The notes beneath the pieces were generated by a model, which saw nothing but the letters and a program-made list of their open reading frames with translations, was not told the DNA's origin and searched no databases. The translations under genes and the position numbers were made by a program. A stretch of DNA of 64,000 bases, from NCBI GenBank assembly GCA_030063045.1, contig JAQSEB010000078.1, forward strand, positions 1,153,501-1,217,500, in the 5' to 3' direction. Shown in pieces: positions 37,201 to 47,100 of the stretch. Each line of letters starts with the position of its first letter. Position 1 is the stretch's first letter. This DNA is from Pratylenchus scribneri (lineage: Eukaryota > Nematoda > Chromadorea > Rhabditida > Pratylenchidae).

Positions 37201-40200
37201 GGGGTGTACCCAAATTTGGGTGTATCAATTTTGGAAAGAATTAATGAATTTGCTGTCAAAAAATTATGGCAAAAATACAGAAAAATAGCCAAATAATAGT
37301 TTGGGGGATGCAGTGAATCCCTTTTTTTCAAGTGAAATCGAGTTTTAAATTTAGCAAATTTGGTACTATTTAATAATCCTAATTGAGATTAATTAATTAA
37401 TTAATTTTAGAAGGAATTAGTCAATTTGGTGGAAATCACAAAAATTTATGACCAAAAAAGATGGCAAAATAAGAAATCTTTTAGTTTTTTGGCCATAACT
37501 TTTTGGCCAATGAGATTCGATCAATCAATTTTGTATCAAAATATTCTCCAGAAAGAGCTTAATTCAATATTATAAAAATTATTTAATAGCCTAAGGATAA
37601 TCTCAATTATTTTTTAATTAAATTTATTATTTTTTAAACAGGTTATTGCTATTCCGATTATTGCAATGGGACAATTGGAAGGTGGAAAACAAATTCGCCA
37701 GCTTTATTATTTCCATTTTTACTCATTTTAATTGCAATTTTATTTCCAATAATTTTCATTTGAGAGACGCAGGAAAATAAAATTTTAATTTTTTTTATTT
37801 TTTGGAATTGTCAAAAAACATTAAAATTGAACGAAATTTTCATGTCGGAATTAGACAATTTCGATGCCAAAAATTTAGATCTTCATATTCTGTCTTGCCC
37901 TATAATTAATTTAATCTCCTTCTTATTCAATTTACTATTTACCTAATCCCGCTTCAACTATGGCCATGGGGCATGGGGCTTTTAGTTTGAATATTTAATC
38001 CATTTTCCCTTTATTTTTCTGGATAGAAATAAGACCCGATTGGGTGTCTCATCTCAATTCGGGTAGGTGTATCACTGAAATTTTCAGCCATAGCGCAACA
38101 ATGAATTAACGAATTTAGGAAGGCGATATGCCATTTGGAAGTCCAAAGTGTTCTTTAAAAAGTAGCCTGCCGTAAAACTTCTATTAGAAATCCCTGGGTT
38201 ACTAATTTTCAGAGATGCTCCAGAGGGGGTTACTAATAGAGCGGGGGTTTCAAATAGAGCGGGGGTTCCTAATAGAAGTTTCACGGTATTTAAATTTTAT
38301 TATTAAACTCGTTCTTAATTAAATTTTTTTAATTTAACTTTAATAAATTCATATGTCTTCGATGAGTACAACAAATTCTAATTTGATGAGGAAAAGTAGC
38401 TTATTTAACAAATTATTTTAAATTCTCAAAAAATTAGTTAAGCCACTTTTTAGAGGACATTTAGGGTTTTCAAATGTCATATCGCCTTCCTGAATTGATT
38501 GCTTCCTTTTTGAGCTATGGCCAAAAGAACATCCCAGGGTACCCATTAGTCTTATTTCATATATTCCCTCTTCATTTGCACCTTTGCAATTTCCCCTTTT
38601 CGGCACACAATATCGCCCGGACTGAATCGTCTTGGACACAATCGAATGGCCAATTCCCGCAGTAATCCCTTCTCACAAAGGGAAAATATGGGTGAAGCAA
38701 GCAGAGGGGACAACATTGGCTCGGCGGCCAATTCCATGGCCAAACGGGGTGGCAAAAAGCCCAGCAACATTTCCTTGTGAGAAATTTAAAAAAATATTTA
38801 AATAGTATTTATGAAATAAAAAATATATAATGCCACAGCAACATTTCCTGTGGGCGGACATAGCATTTAATTTGTCGAAAAAAAGTCATATACAGTAAAA
38901 AGAATGGTTTAAAATTAAGAGTGGTTTGTCCTACATTCACAAACTATATACCCAAAATTGGATAGAGCTGGTCAAGACGCATTGAATGGTATATAATTTG
39001 TCATAGTTTGGTCAACAATTAAAGGGCATTAAACGATTTAAACCAATTTTGGTTTGGTCAACAATTAAAGGGTATTAAACGGTTTAAACCAATTTTGGTT
39101 TGGTCAACAATTAAAGGGTATTAAACGGTTTAAACCAATTTTGGTTTGGTCAATAATTAAAGGATATTAAACGGTTTAAACCCATTTTGGTTTAATGGTT
39201 AAAAACTGAGTTAAAATTGGTTAAACCCAAGCCAAAAACATAATCAAATGATACATCTTGACGAGATTTATCTATTTAATATAGGATTTATACCACTAAA
39301 TTGTTACAATCTTTTTGGCAAATTAAATATTTCCCATAATATTTTCAAAAGATTTGTTTTGTTCACCGTGTCATTGACGAGTTGTGCCCGTTCGCCCCAA
39401 ATCCATTGATATTCAATCCAATTGATTACCCTTTCACGGATTGCCTCATTCACTTGACTAAAAAGAAGGCATTTTTATATCTGGGGCCGTTCTTTTGGCC
39501 ACAGCTCAATAAGGAAACAATCAATTAAGGAAAGCAATGTGCCATTTTAAAGCTCTAATGTTCCTATAAAAAGTGGCTTAATTAATTTTTTTGAAATTTA
39601 AAAGAATTTGTAAAATATGTGGATTTTCTTCCAAAAATTAAAGTTTATTACACTAAAATTCATTTAACATTTTTGAAAGCTTAAATTTTGTAAACTCTAA
39701 ATAAGCCACTTTTTAGAGGACATTTAGGTCTTTAAAATAGCATATTGCCTTCCAAAATTGGTTACTTCCTTGTTGAGTTATGGCCAAAAGAATGACCCTG
39801 GGTACTGAATTTACCGAATTCGCATGTATCGTTTGGAGCCATCAACAAATTCTTGGAAATTTGCCTTTGCCAAATGTGCATTGCTCACCTATTTTTGGAG
39901 GGAATTAAAGGATTAATTCCTTATTAATTAGAAGAAATCAATTGAAAGTATTTTTGCACCAAAAAATTCTAATGAATTCTCCACTAACCATAATGCCAAT
40001 GTGACCAATGATTGCGGCAAAAATGAGCAATCCAATGAGGGTGTTGACAATTTCGAAGACGGATTGAACACTGTTGGCAGGCCACGGCTTAAAGAATATT
40101 TTTAAATGGAATTTTATTCTTTTAAATTAAAAGCAAAATTAAAGAAATAAAAAAATATATTTTTTGACCGATAGATTAAGAATGAAAATATGCATCTTGC

Positions 40201-43200
40201 TTTTGGTCAATAAATCAAGGAGGAAATAGCCAATCTGAAAGGGCGATATACCTTTTAAAAAGCAGAGTTTCTTCTACGTTTTGGCTAAAATTAATTTGGG
40301 ATTTTTCCTATTAAAAGATTGGAATAAATTAAATATCTAATATGAATGTAAGTAAATTGAGCTGTTCGAAAAAGAGTTATTTTCTCCAAATTAATCAAAA
40401 ATTAAATAAAATTAATTAAGCAATTTTATCGAGGAATCTCAGATCTTTCAAATGATATAACGCCTTCCTAATTAATTATTGCCTCTTTGAAATATTGTAC
40501 AAAAACTTAAGGACGTTTGATTGAATGTAGCAAATGAGTACTGGGTTATTCTTTTGGCCATATCTCGATAAGGAAATAACCAATTCAGGAAGGCGTTATG
40601 CCATTTGATAGCTCTAAATGTCCTCTAAAAAGTGGCTTAACTAATTTTCTGAAAATTTAAAACATTTTGTAAAATAAACAGCTTTTCCTCAAAATGTTCG
40701 AGTTTATTACAGTCAAAGACATGTAATTCTTTTAAAGCCAAAATTTTCGTATAATTTAAAATATCCAATTGTAAAGTAAACTCTGCCCTTTCTAATGAAA
40801 TTTAGCCTTCTTAAATTGGGTATTTATTCATTGAGTCATGAAGCAAAAATTGGGTAATTTTAATCGTTTGACCTGCTCGCCAAGTGTGACCAGCGTCATT
40901 GCGGACCAATAAAAGCTCATTGCATATTTTTTCGTCAAATTGCTGAACTGCGTATGGCCAGTCCTATTTCGTTTAGAAAATTAAATAAAATCATTAAAAA
41001 ATTCTTTTGACCTTTTGGCCCAATGTTCGCGCAATTCCTCCATTCGCATTGGACGAAGACGCCAATCCTCTTCAGGAAATAAACATTCATTCCGATGAAT
41101 ATCAAAACGGGGATCGCACAATGGGAATATTAAGTCCGGAATCTGAAAAATTTGGCATAAAAAATTTATTTGGATTATCTCCGTTTAATTGAGAAAATGT
41201 TCTTTCAAATAGGGAAATGCTTTTTGAGTCTTCACAGGCATTCTTTTGGCTATAACTCAACAAGTAATCAACCAATTCTGGAAGGCAATATGCCATTTGG
41301 AAGCATAAAGTATCCTCTAAAAAGTGGCCAAAATAATTTTATATAATTCCTGAATCTAGCTTTAAAAATAATACAAGTCTTTGAGTTTAATAAACCCGAT
41401 CTTTTTGAGGTAGATCCTTTTGAGGTAAAGCCGCTTATTTTACAAAATATTTTAAGTTTTTCAAAAATTAGATTAGCCATTTTATAGAGGAAATTTAGGG
41501 CTTTTGAATGGTATACTGCCTTCCTGAATTAGTTGCTACCTTGTTAAGTTATGCCAAAATGAAAGAGAACAATTGATCTAGTCCTTAAACATTCTTTTGG
41601 TATAGCTCAATAAGGAAACAACTAATTCATGAAGTCGATATGCCAAACGAAAGCTGAAAGTATCCTCTAAAAAGTGGCTAGGTTAATTCTGAAATACTTC
41701 TTTAAAAAGTTGAATATCATTTAATTTAATATAATGGATCCGAATATTTTTGAGGTAAAGTCGCTTATTTTACAAAATATTTTAAATTTTTCAAAAAATT
41801 AGAAAGCCACTTTTTAGAGGACATTTAAGGCTTTCAAATGGCATATTGCCTTCCTAAATTGGTTACTTCCTTGTTGAGGTATGTCCTAAAGAATTGCCCG
41901 AGTATTCATCAACAGCAGAGGCGGCAGCCAATTACCCTTACCGTACTTTTTGATAGGAGAATGTCCAAGAATCGACGGTGGCATCTAAAATGAAGGAATA
42001 TTCTGAATTACCATCGGTACAAAATTCACACATACCTTCATAGCCATAAACGGTGCTAAGCCAAAAATAGAAGCAAGCATTCCAGTGGAAAAGGAGATAA
42101 CAAAATGTGGCCAATCGGAGAAGACGAAACCTTTAATTCCTTTGGATTTTTCCCGAAAATGAATCCCTTTTCGAACCCAAGAGGCCATGGCGCCCGGTGT
42201 TCCGTGAGTTTGATGAATTCATCGACGCGATGCCATTTTGCGAGTCTGTGAGAAAAAGGATGATTCTGTGGCTTATTCAGACGTTATTTTGGCCCTATCT
42301 CAAAAAGAAAACAACCAATTTTGGAAGGCAATATGCCATTTGAAAGCACTAAATGTCCTCTAAAAAGTGGCTTTTCTAATATTTTGAAAATTTAAATTAA
42401 TTTGCTAAATAAGTGGCTTTTCCTCAAAATGTTTGGGTTTATTAGCCTCAAAATAACTTTAAAAGTTTTAATTAATAAAATTTAAAATATGCCTAATTGT
42501 AAAGGGTACTTCGAACTTTCAAATGGTTTATCGCCTTCAAAGATTGGCTATTGCTTCGCTAAGCTATATTAAAATTAATAATCTAGGTAAGTACAGAGAA
42601 TCGTCCCTACCGATTGATTCGAAGTGGGGATAAATCGTGCCAAACTAAAAGCAACAAATCCGTTGGCAAAATTGCAATCAAATCGAGCAGAAAGGAAGAA
42701 CTGAAAATGTTAAAAAGATTTTGGCCGATACCGTGCGCCAATTCTCAGAGCAGTCGAATTGGTCACCATTTAAAATAATAACCCTTAACTCATCATTGAT
42801 TGAACCAATTTTAATTATATTAATGTCAAATAAAGGAGGGCATTTGATTATCCAATGAAATTATTTTTAATTGGAACAAAAAACAAATGAAAATTTCGCT
42901 CCATTATAAAGGTAATTTTACATGAGTCTATGCTATTTTGGCAAAACTCCAACAATTTTGTATTAAATATGATAAAATTGATATCATTGGATAGCCAAAA
43001 ATTCTGCTTTTTTGTTTGATAAAAAATATCATAATAATTGGTCTAATCCTCGATGAGTTATAAACGGTGAAGTTGAGGTTAATAAGGCTTATCCCCTGTT
43101 TTAACCTAAGCATATATCGACGCAAAGTCAGCCGTGAATTTTCGACCAGAAGTCCATCGTCCAAATATACTGAATCAAAAGGAAATGAGTATTTTTCGGA

Positions 43201-43402
43201 ATTGTGCCCAACCCTTTTTGGCCTGAACAATCAAATCTAGCAAATTCAATGCATCGCTTAAACTGTTCAGAAGTAACCAATGGATGAAGAAATCCCGACG
43301 GAATTCCACAAAAACAATCATCCAAATGGACCATGCATTGTAGAGGAAGCCAACGGTGTGAAGGGTGGTCCAAAAATGGTAGGCTGGTCCACTTGGATTC
43401 AT
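28212..43402 (-). CDS. Cyclic-nucleotide-gated channel subunit; last exon split by an LTR element
   Basis: Exons (minus): 43213-43402, 43106-43169, 42611-42700, 42177-42245, 42036-42130, 41947-41984, 41012-41142, 40873-40963, 39989-40087, 39815-39888, 39367-39457, 38582-38773, 34378-34581, 33699-33801, 33264-33350, 32592-32791, and a last exon lying in 32194-32269 plus 28212-28330. Without the insertion this is 670 residues. Visible: S1-S2, S3 (FLLDLIAILPTDLL), S4, S5 (FHWNACFYFWLS), an enlarged turret, pore helix and filter (YWSAMTLVTLGEQ), S6 (LLIFAAIIGHIGIM), C-linker, and CNBD (FSPGDIVCRKGEIAK, ELFIVKHGQLEILLEED, IRSIGYS), then a charged tail ending in seven Glu. The filter Glu is alpha-type (CNGA). 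The phosphate-binding Arg/Thr of the CNBD is not conserved. The retrotransposon causes a stop 16 codons after the insertion point, so about 37 C-terminal residues are lost. The Met at 43402 begins right at S1's conserved lead-in; upstream exons may be missing. CNG channels carry cation currents in sensory neurons. Confidence 0.87.
28326..28330. repeat. Target-site duplication, left copy (gcggg)
   Basis: Same five bases as 32189-32193. Removing the element plus one copy restores an open reading frame across the CNG exon. Confidence 0.9.
28331..28965 (-). repeat. 3' LTR of the retrotransposon
   Basis: 635 bp; same sequence as 31554-32188 by eye. On the minus strand a TATAAAT occurs about 45 bp into the LTR and AATAAA at 28566-28561, plausible promoter and poly(A) elements. 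A perfect 12-bp stem with 13-nt loop (28333-28369) lies at its 3' end. Confidence 0.92.
29422..30735 (-). CDS. Retrotransposon-encoded 437-aa protein, possible Gag; unrecognised
   Basis: Only substantial ORF of the LTR element. ATG at 30735-30733; the frame is open slightly upstream but without ATG. Visible: a Ser-rich N-terminus followed by a helical region (about residues 30-75, SKKIEQTIEILNLIIDEW), a long acidic middle, a Lys-rich stretch (about residues 330-350, LKLKKKDKKEVKIPKIKEIK), and a C-terminus rich in aromatic residues (WAKEYFMMF, QNKYYRPKNLWLL). No zinc knuckle (CCHC), no DTG/DSG protease motif, no YxDD. Position between leader and 3' LTR suits a Gag, but I cannot match it to a Gag family. 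A captured cellular gene is the alternative. Confidence 0.75.
   Translation of the reverse strand: MSDQIRSSFSLPSSQAIQYLSEADILLAMEPKDLNSMESLSKKIEQTIEILNLIIDEWTKLFSRLDIESLKNEELIFDNFLSNGHRPIDLIYILEDKMFELDLIVHPPKFRATKLCWALNPNIKEEIWDKSFDNENRLKPKIIHKKGQKSPNMDLNNDKMVPNQEKECHSLSCERGENILEANDMSLEINIPNLNAEETILKDVFDVEEKASEQNPLQTDKYIPENEEIIMEKLPNDLGEYIEYTFKLEENIFEIEKKVEKTKPIFIEPEIVWSNELTAKLPFKECPESLLELNETAANGETVPIKSNCFGINKSLTRLSSSLTLKLKKKDKKEVKIPKIKEIKMKVQFEPFKMEKPIDMERWAKEYFMMFSEKNLAEQLSGLQNKYYRPKNLWLLEKIISQNWVIVPFQKRPIVWSSIWFSAVFVLKKLGSFSPIL
31060..31510 (-). repeat. Repeat-rich leader of the LTR element
   Basis: Between the ORF and the priming site are degenerate repeats built on 'aggcc/ggcct'. Pairs include 'atgagactaaggcttctc' at about 31130 and 31220, and 'aattccggct.gataggctc' at about 31330 and 31373. 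Possible packaging or structured leader; function unknown. Confidence 0.65.
31518..31553 (-). promoter_or_regulatory. Primer binding site complementary to the 5' half of tRNA-Lys(CUU)
   Basis: Immediately inside the 5' LTR. The plus strand reads like tRNA-Lys(CUU) from near position 5 to about 39: the D arm (ctcagtcggtagagc) and anticodon stem-loop (agactcttaatct). On the element's minus strand it is therefore a complement whose primer 3' end would lie in the anticodon arm, as in copia-type half-tRNA priming, not the acceptor 3' end used by most elements. One or two mismatches and a small deletion near the acceptor end. Confidence 0.8.
31554..32188 (-). repeat. 5' LTR of the retrotransposon
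   Basis: 635 bp, direct repeat of 28331-28965. Its minus-strand start provides the in-frame stop that truncates the CNG channel. Confidence 0.92.
32189..32193. repeat. Target-site duplication, right copy (gcggg)
   Basis: Matches 28326-28330. Confidence 0.9.
32300..32515 (+). mobile_element. Family B element, single 46-bp unit
   Basis: Complete flanks with only one minisatellite unit. Lies in the last CNG intron (32270-32591). Confidence 0.82.
32880..33188. mobile_element. Family C foldback MITE, copy 2
   Basis: Full inverted repeat: 'aactcatcaaggactgaa' at the left, 'ttcagctcttgatgagtt' at the right. In a CNG intron. Confidence 0.88.
33410..33670. mobile_element. Family A MITE, copy 13
   Basis: Diverged arms; in the CNG intron between exons 33264-33350 and 33699-33801. 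Confidence 0.7.
33860..34325 (-). mobile_element. Family B element with 46-bp minisatellite, 8 units
   Basis: Reverse orientation; core 'acaattaaagggtatt' recurs every 46 bp from 33941 to 34263. Lies between two CNG exons, about 50 bp from the CNBD exon. Confidence 0.92.
34620..35560. other. Part of a large CNG intron, no feature identified
   Basis: Purine-rich then mixed sequence between the CNBD exon (34378-34581) and the start of the nested Ly6 gene. Short ORFs on both strands lack domains. It presumably holds the Ly6 promoter. Confidence 0.4.
35581..37763 (+). CDS. Ly6/uPAR-domain GPI-anchored protein, ODR-2-like, nested in the CNG intron
   Basis: Five exons: 35581-35697, 35742-35826, 36222-36239, 36611-36733, 37642-37763; 154 codons with matched phases. 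Residues 1-31 form a signal peptide (FPLLIFLAIFPQFV). Mature start is IRCYECSS, the typical Ly6 opening. Further Cys follow in NDWTC, GASCGYGFFGC, IRGC and DACQQQ, then the closing CYCYSDYCN. A hydrophobic tail (LLFPFLLILIAILFPIIFI) fits a GPI-anchor signal. Exon 3 is a micro-exon of 18 nt. Length and layout fit nematode Ly6 proteins such as ODR-2 (neuronal, olfaction). It runs antisense to the channel, inside the intron between CNG exons 34378-34581 and 38582-38773. The exact paralogue is not decided. Confidence 0.85.
35868..36160. mobile_element. Family A foldback MITE, copy 14
   Basis: Sits in intron 2 of the nested Ly6 gene, between exon 2 and the 18-nt micro-exon. Confidence 0.78.
38082..38528. 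mobile_element. Family A MITE, copy 15, interrupted by a small foldback
   Basis: Arms of family A at both ends. The enlarged size is explained by a 117-bp insertion at 38170-38286. Confidence 0.82.
38170..38286. mobile_element. 117-bp foldback element nested in family A copy 15
   Basis: Inverted ends ccgt.aaacttctatta.. / ..taatagaagtttcacgg with about 20 bp of similarity, and internal repeats of 'aatagagcgggggtt'. No clear target duplication. Confidence 0.7.
38925..39300 (-). mobile_element. Family B element with 46-bp minisatellite, 4 units
   Basis: Reverse orientation, units at about 39012, 39058, 39104 and 39150, both flanks present. In a CNG intron. Confidence 0.88.
39490..39797. mobile_element. 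Family A foldback MITE, copy 16
   Basis: Both arms clear; the next bases 'gggtactgaat' are a flank shared with other copies. Its right end is about 20 bp from a CNG exon. Confidence 0.87.
40195..40505. mobile_element. Family A MITE, copy 17 (diverged)
   Basis: Arm sequence recognisable (ggcgatata.c.ttt; cgccttcctaatta), interior drifted. Confidence 0.65.
40547..40850. mobile_element. Family A MITE, copy 18
   Basis: Left arm intact (attcttttggccatatctcg), right arm eroded. In the CNG intron next to the pore exon. Confidence 0.75.
41238..41566. mobile_element. Family A foldback MITE, copy 19
   Basis: Both arms present; in the CNG intron between exons 41012-41142 and 41947-41984. Confidence 0.8.
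41588..41894. mobile_element. Family A foldback MITE, copy 20
   Basis: Directly follows copy 19 in the same CNG intron; both arms present. Confidence 0.82.
42285..42572. mobile_element. Family A MITE, copy 21
   Basis: Left arm good, right arm diverged. The rightmost family A copy seen in the window. Confidence 0.75.
42778..43068. mobile_element. Family C foldback MITE, copy 3
   Basis: Ends 'aactcatcattgattgaacc' and 'ggtctaatcctcgatgagtt'; in the CNG intron between the S2-S3 linker and S3 exons. Confidence 0.83.
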
Positions 43403-44120
43403 CTCATTAATTCATTTGGAAGTATATTTGGGAAATTTTTTGAGAAAAAGAAAAGAATTTTGCCAATAGCAAACTTTGAGGAATGGATCTCCAAAAAAAG
43501 AATTTGTTAATGTGTGTGTACGGAGGCCGATGAATTTCTGATGAAGACAAGCTTAAAACCAACGAGCTCTTTCGTAAGGATTATGTTGGCACTTAATGGA
43601 TTTTTGTTATGGATTATGATGTGGCCATTAATGGACTTGGGCCATACTAAATGAAGGGGATCTAACTTGCCGATTGCCTGGATGGAATAAAATTTTTGAA
43701 AAACAGAGGCTGCTGAATTAGCCAACATGGTGTTAAACAGCTTTAACATTTTTAAATAAATTGAATCAGATAATGGGGGAAAACTGTAAAATTAGACATT
43801 GTGTTGGACCCGATTCCCAATAATCCCAAACCCCCAAATAAAATTAAAATTTACTTACAATAAACATTTCAACCAAAAAATATTTATCCAAGTTTACATA
43901 TGCTGATTAACATATTAAAAAAAACAGAATTACAGAATAATTGGTGATCTCTCGTACTTTAATTCGAAAATAGTAAAAGATCAAATTCATAAAATAGATT
44001 GTGGAGGTTTTTTTTAGATATGAAAACATGTTTTGTTTGTATCATAATAAAATCCTTTAAAAATTCATTCAAGATTCATCCGTAACAAGCAATTATCATT
44101 CTTCCATTTCCAAAATAATA
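43403..44120. other. Spacer upstream of the CNG channel
   Basis: Interval between the CNG Met at 43402 and the stop of the periphilin-like gene. An open frame at 43507-43749 (minus) could be an upstream CNG exon or chance; it lacks CNG-like sequence, so I did not include it. Confidence 0.4.
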
Positions 44121-47100
44121 TCAATAGATGAAGCTGAGTTGATCCAAAAATTCGTCCAGTTGTTTCAGTGTTTCGCCCTCCAAATCCTTCATTGTGTCCA
44201 GCAATGCCAATTTGAGGCGGTCTAATAAAAAAAATTTAATTAGACAAAGGATAGTATTTAATTTGCCGAAAAATATACTGAAAATGCAAAAAAAGGTTTT
44301 AACGATTTAGTAGTTTGTCCTAGAGCCTCAAATAATATACCCAAAATTGGATAGAGCTGTCAAAACGCATTGAATGGTATATAATTTGTGGATGGTTTGG
44401 TCAACAATTAAAGGGTATTAAACGGTTTAAATCAATTTTGGTTTAATGGTTTAAAACTAAATTAGAATTGGTTAAACTCGAGCCAAAAATAATCAAATGA
44501 TGCTTTTCAGCGAGATCTATCGAATAGGTTATGGGTATAATATGGTTTAGGAATTAAGAGTCTAGGACTAAATTCGAAATCTAAACAGTTACAAATCGGT
44601 ATAAGATTTTCGTTACTTTCAGCATTCTTTTCGACATTTTCAGTAATTTTTTTCCGACATTTTATTTTATATCAAAAAGCCCCAAATATTCCACCTTCCA
44701 ATGTTCGATCCTTTTCAATCAATTTTCGTGTGACCAGCCCAAATGTCTCGCAATCGTGGCGATAACTCTAAAAATTGTGGAGATTTTAAACAATTTCCCC
44801 AATTTATCGCTGACCAATTCCAATTGCCGCTTCTTTTTGGCCACACGTTCGCGCATTTCCGGCGACAATTTGGCCACTTTCTCCTCGCGCATGTCATCCG
44901 TCATTCGTTGGCGAGAGAGGGCACTGAGGCGAAGTCCGCCCAAATTCTCCTCTTCCGCGTCCGGTTGCGGCTTGTAACGAACATCTTGCAGGATTTGTCG
45001 CTGAAAATGTGTTTTATGTTAATTCTTGAAATTTAAATGAAATTAAAGGATGATAATTTATTTACTTTCAAAATCACAATGAATTTACCCAAAAATTTTT
45101 ATGTCAGAAAATTAATATTTCATAGGACATAAATTTGGCTACTAAATATAGGACAACTTTTAAAAAATATCCGATGTAAAGATTGGCCCTAATCTAGGCC
45201 AAATCCTAAGCCCCAAAATTTTATTATGATCAAAGTTTATTTTTATAATTGAAAGATTTAATTAAGTTTTAGGCAAATTCAATGACTTTTCTTTATTATT
45301 TGGTGTTGATTTTATGGTAATATTACACTAAAATTATAAAAATTTAATTAAAAATTAGGGTAAATTTAATATTTAATGAACTACGGTTATGGGTAAATTA
45401 ATTGTTATATTTGTCACGAAAATTTACGGGTAAATTCGGTGGTGATTTTAGGGTAAAATTAATATTTTATTTTTTTCACTTTTTTAAAATTTAATTAAAT
45501 TTTTATTCCACCTGAATATCCTTGAAAACACTTCCAGCCAATGGGCCACTCTCTCGGAGAGGTGAGGATGAAGTCAGTGGGGCCGAATTGCGAATGGTGG
45601 CAGAAGCAGCAGAGGATTGGACGTTGGATGGCGATGCATCGAGACGAGGGCGTTTGGCCATCATATCTTCTGGTAAAAATAGAAGGATGTATGGGAATTA
45701 TTGGGGAATGAGGATGGACAAATTGTATAGTTTCGGAGTGTTTACGTTAAATTTTCTGGCTTCAAATTTTTTACCCCTAAAATTACCTATGTTACCTCCA
45801 AAATTGGTTAATTCTTGATTCTAATCCTAAAATATTGTTTTTTTTTCATCGTTTTACAATAAAATATGGAAATAAAAATTACATAAATATATTTTCAAAT
45901 GTGGACTAGTAAATATTGGTTTCGGTGTTGATTCATTCACTTACCCGCTTTGGCGCTGCCATTAATCGATGAGTACTTTGTTGTAACATTGGATGGATTC
46001 TGAACAAAAAAAATATGATTTTATAGATTTAAATAAATGTAATTTTGTTACTAATTATTACAAAAAAAACTGGTTTTTGAAACTCAATTAAAAATATATT
46101 TTAATTTTTATTGATTGTTTTAATAATTTTATGATGAAAAAATCACGTAATTATGTTTTTGAGCATTTTTTTTCATATTTTTGACTTATTTTTTACCAAT
46201 TTTTAATTATTTTGGCACTTTTTAGAGGGAACATTTTATTGTAAAAATGCAATAAAAAGCCCAAAAATTAATTATTTTACCTTCTTCTTTAATTTTGGTA
46301 TCCCAAAAACCCTTAAAACTTACATCCAAATCGACGGTGAACAAAGTTTGCCGGAATTTGCTGTTATTGTTGGTGGTGCTATTTTGGCCTCCTCCAATTC
46401 CATATCCGCTGCTACTGTCCGGTTGCACTTGTTGGTTTTGTTGAGTATTTGTGACGGCGGCCGCAGCCAACATTGCAACCTCATTTTTGATTGATTTCAC
46501 ATTGTTTTGATTAGTCGCCACCGACCCATCCGGAATATTTCGAAGGGTGTACGTTTTTGGTGGAGACTAAAAATGCATAAAATTAATTAAATTAATTTAT
46601 AGAAAGCCAAAATAATGGTTTAAGAGAGGGATTTTTCCTAAATTCATAAACCATATAGCATATACCCACTTTGGATAGAGCTGGTCAAAACGCATTGAAT
46701 GGTATATTAATTTGTGAATGGTTTGGTCAACAATTAAAGGGTATTAACTGGTTTAAACCCATTTTGGTTTAATGGTATAAAACTAAGTTAGAATTTGTTA
46801 AATCCAGGGCCAAAACATAATCAAATAGTACAACTTGATTCTTAATGAGTATACGGTAAACGGTACGGTATAGGATAAATTTTCAGTGTTTTTTTTAACA
46901 TTTCTTAATTAATTTTGAGTCATTTTTTTTCATTAAATAAAGAAATTTAAACTCTACCTGTCGCTGCTGCTGTTCCTGTTTTGCCACCACCGTCATTTGT
47001 TGTTGTTGTTTTTGTAGGATTTGTTGTTGATAGAATGCCTCCGGCGGTTTATTTGGTCCAATCGATTTGCTTGAAGTAATCATCATTGACGCCGATGGTG

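Noticed and set aside
42131..42176. Frameshift between S4 and S5 of the CNG channel
   Set aside because: A 46-bp GT-AG intron fits exactly and restores LGFRLLRLATFCYLLFHWN.
43507..43749. 80-aa minus-strand ORF as first exon of the CNG channel
   Set aside because: Position is right but it has no CNG-like sequence and no clear splice into the S1 exon; left undecided.
44768..44814. Read-through ORF ending SWSHEN in the periphilin-like gene
   Set aside because: A 47-bp GT-AG intron joins the frame to the recognisable YRHDCETFG segment and the terminal exon.
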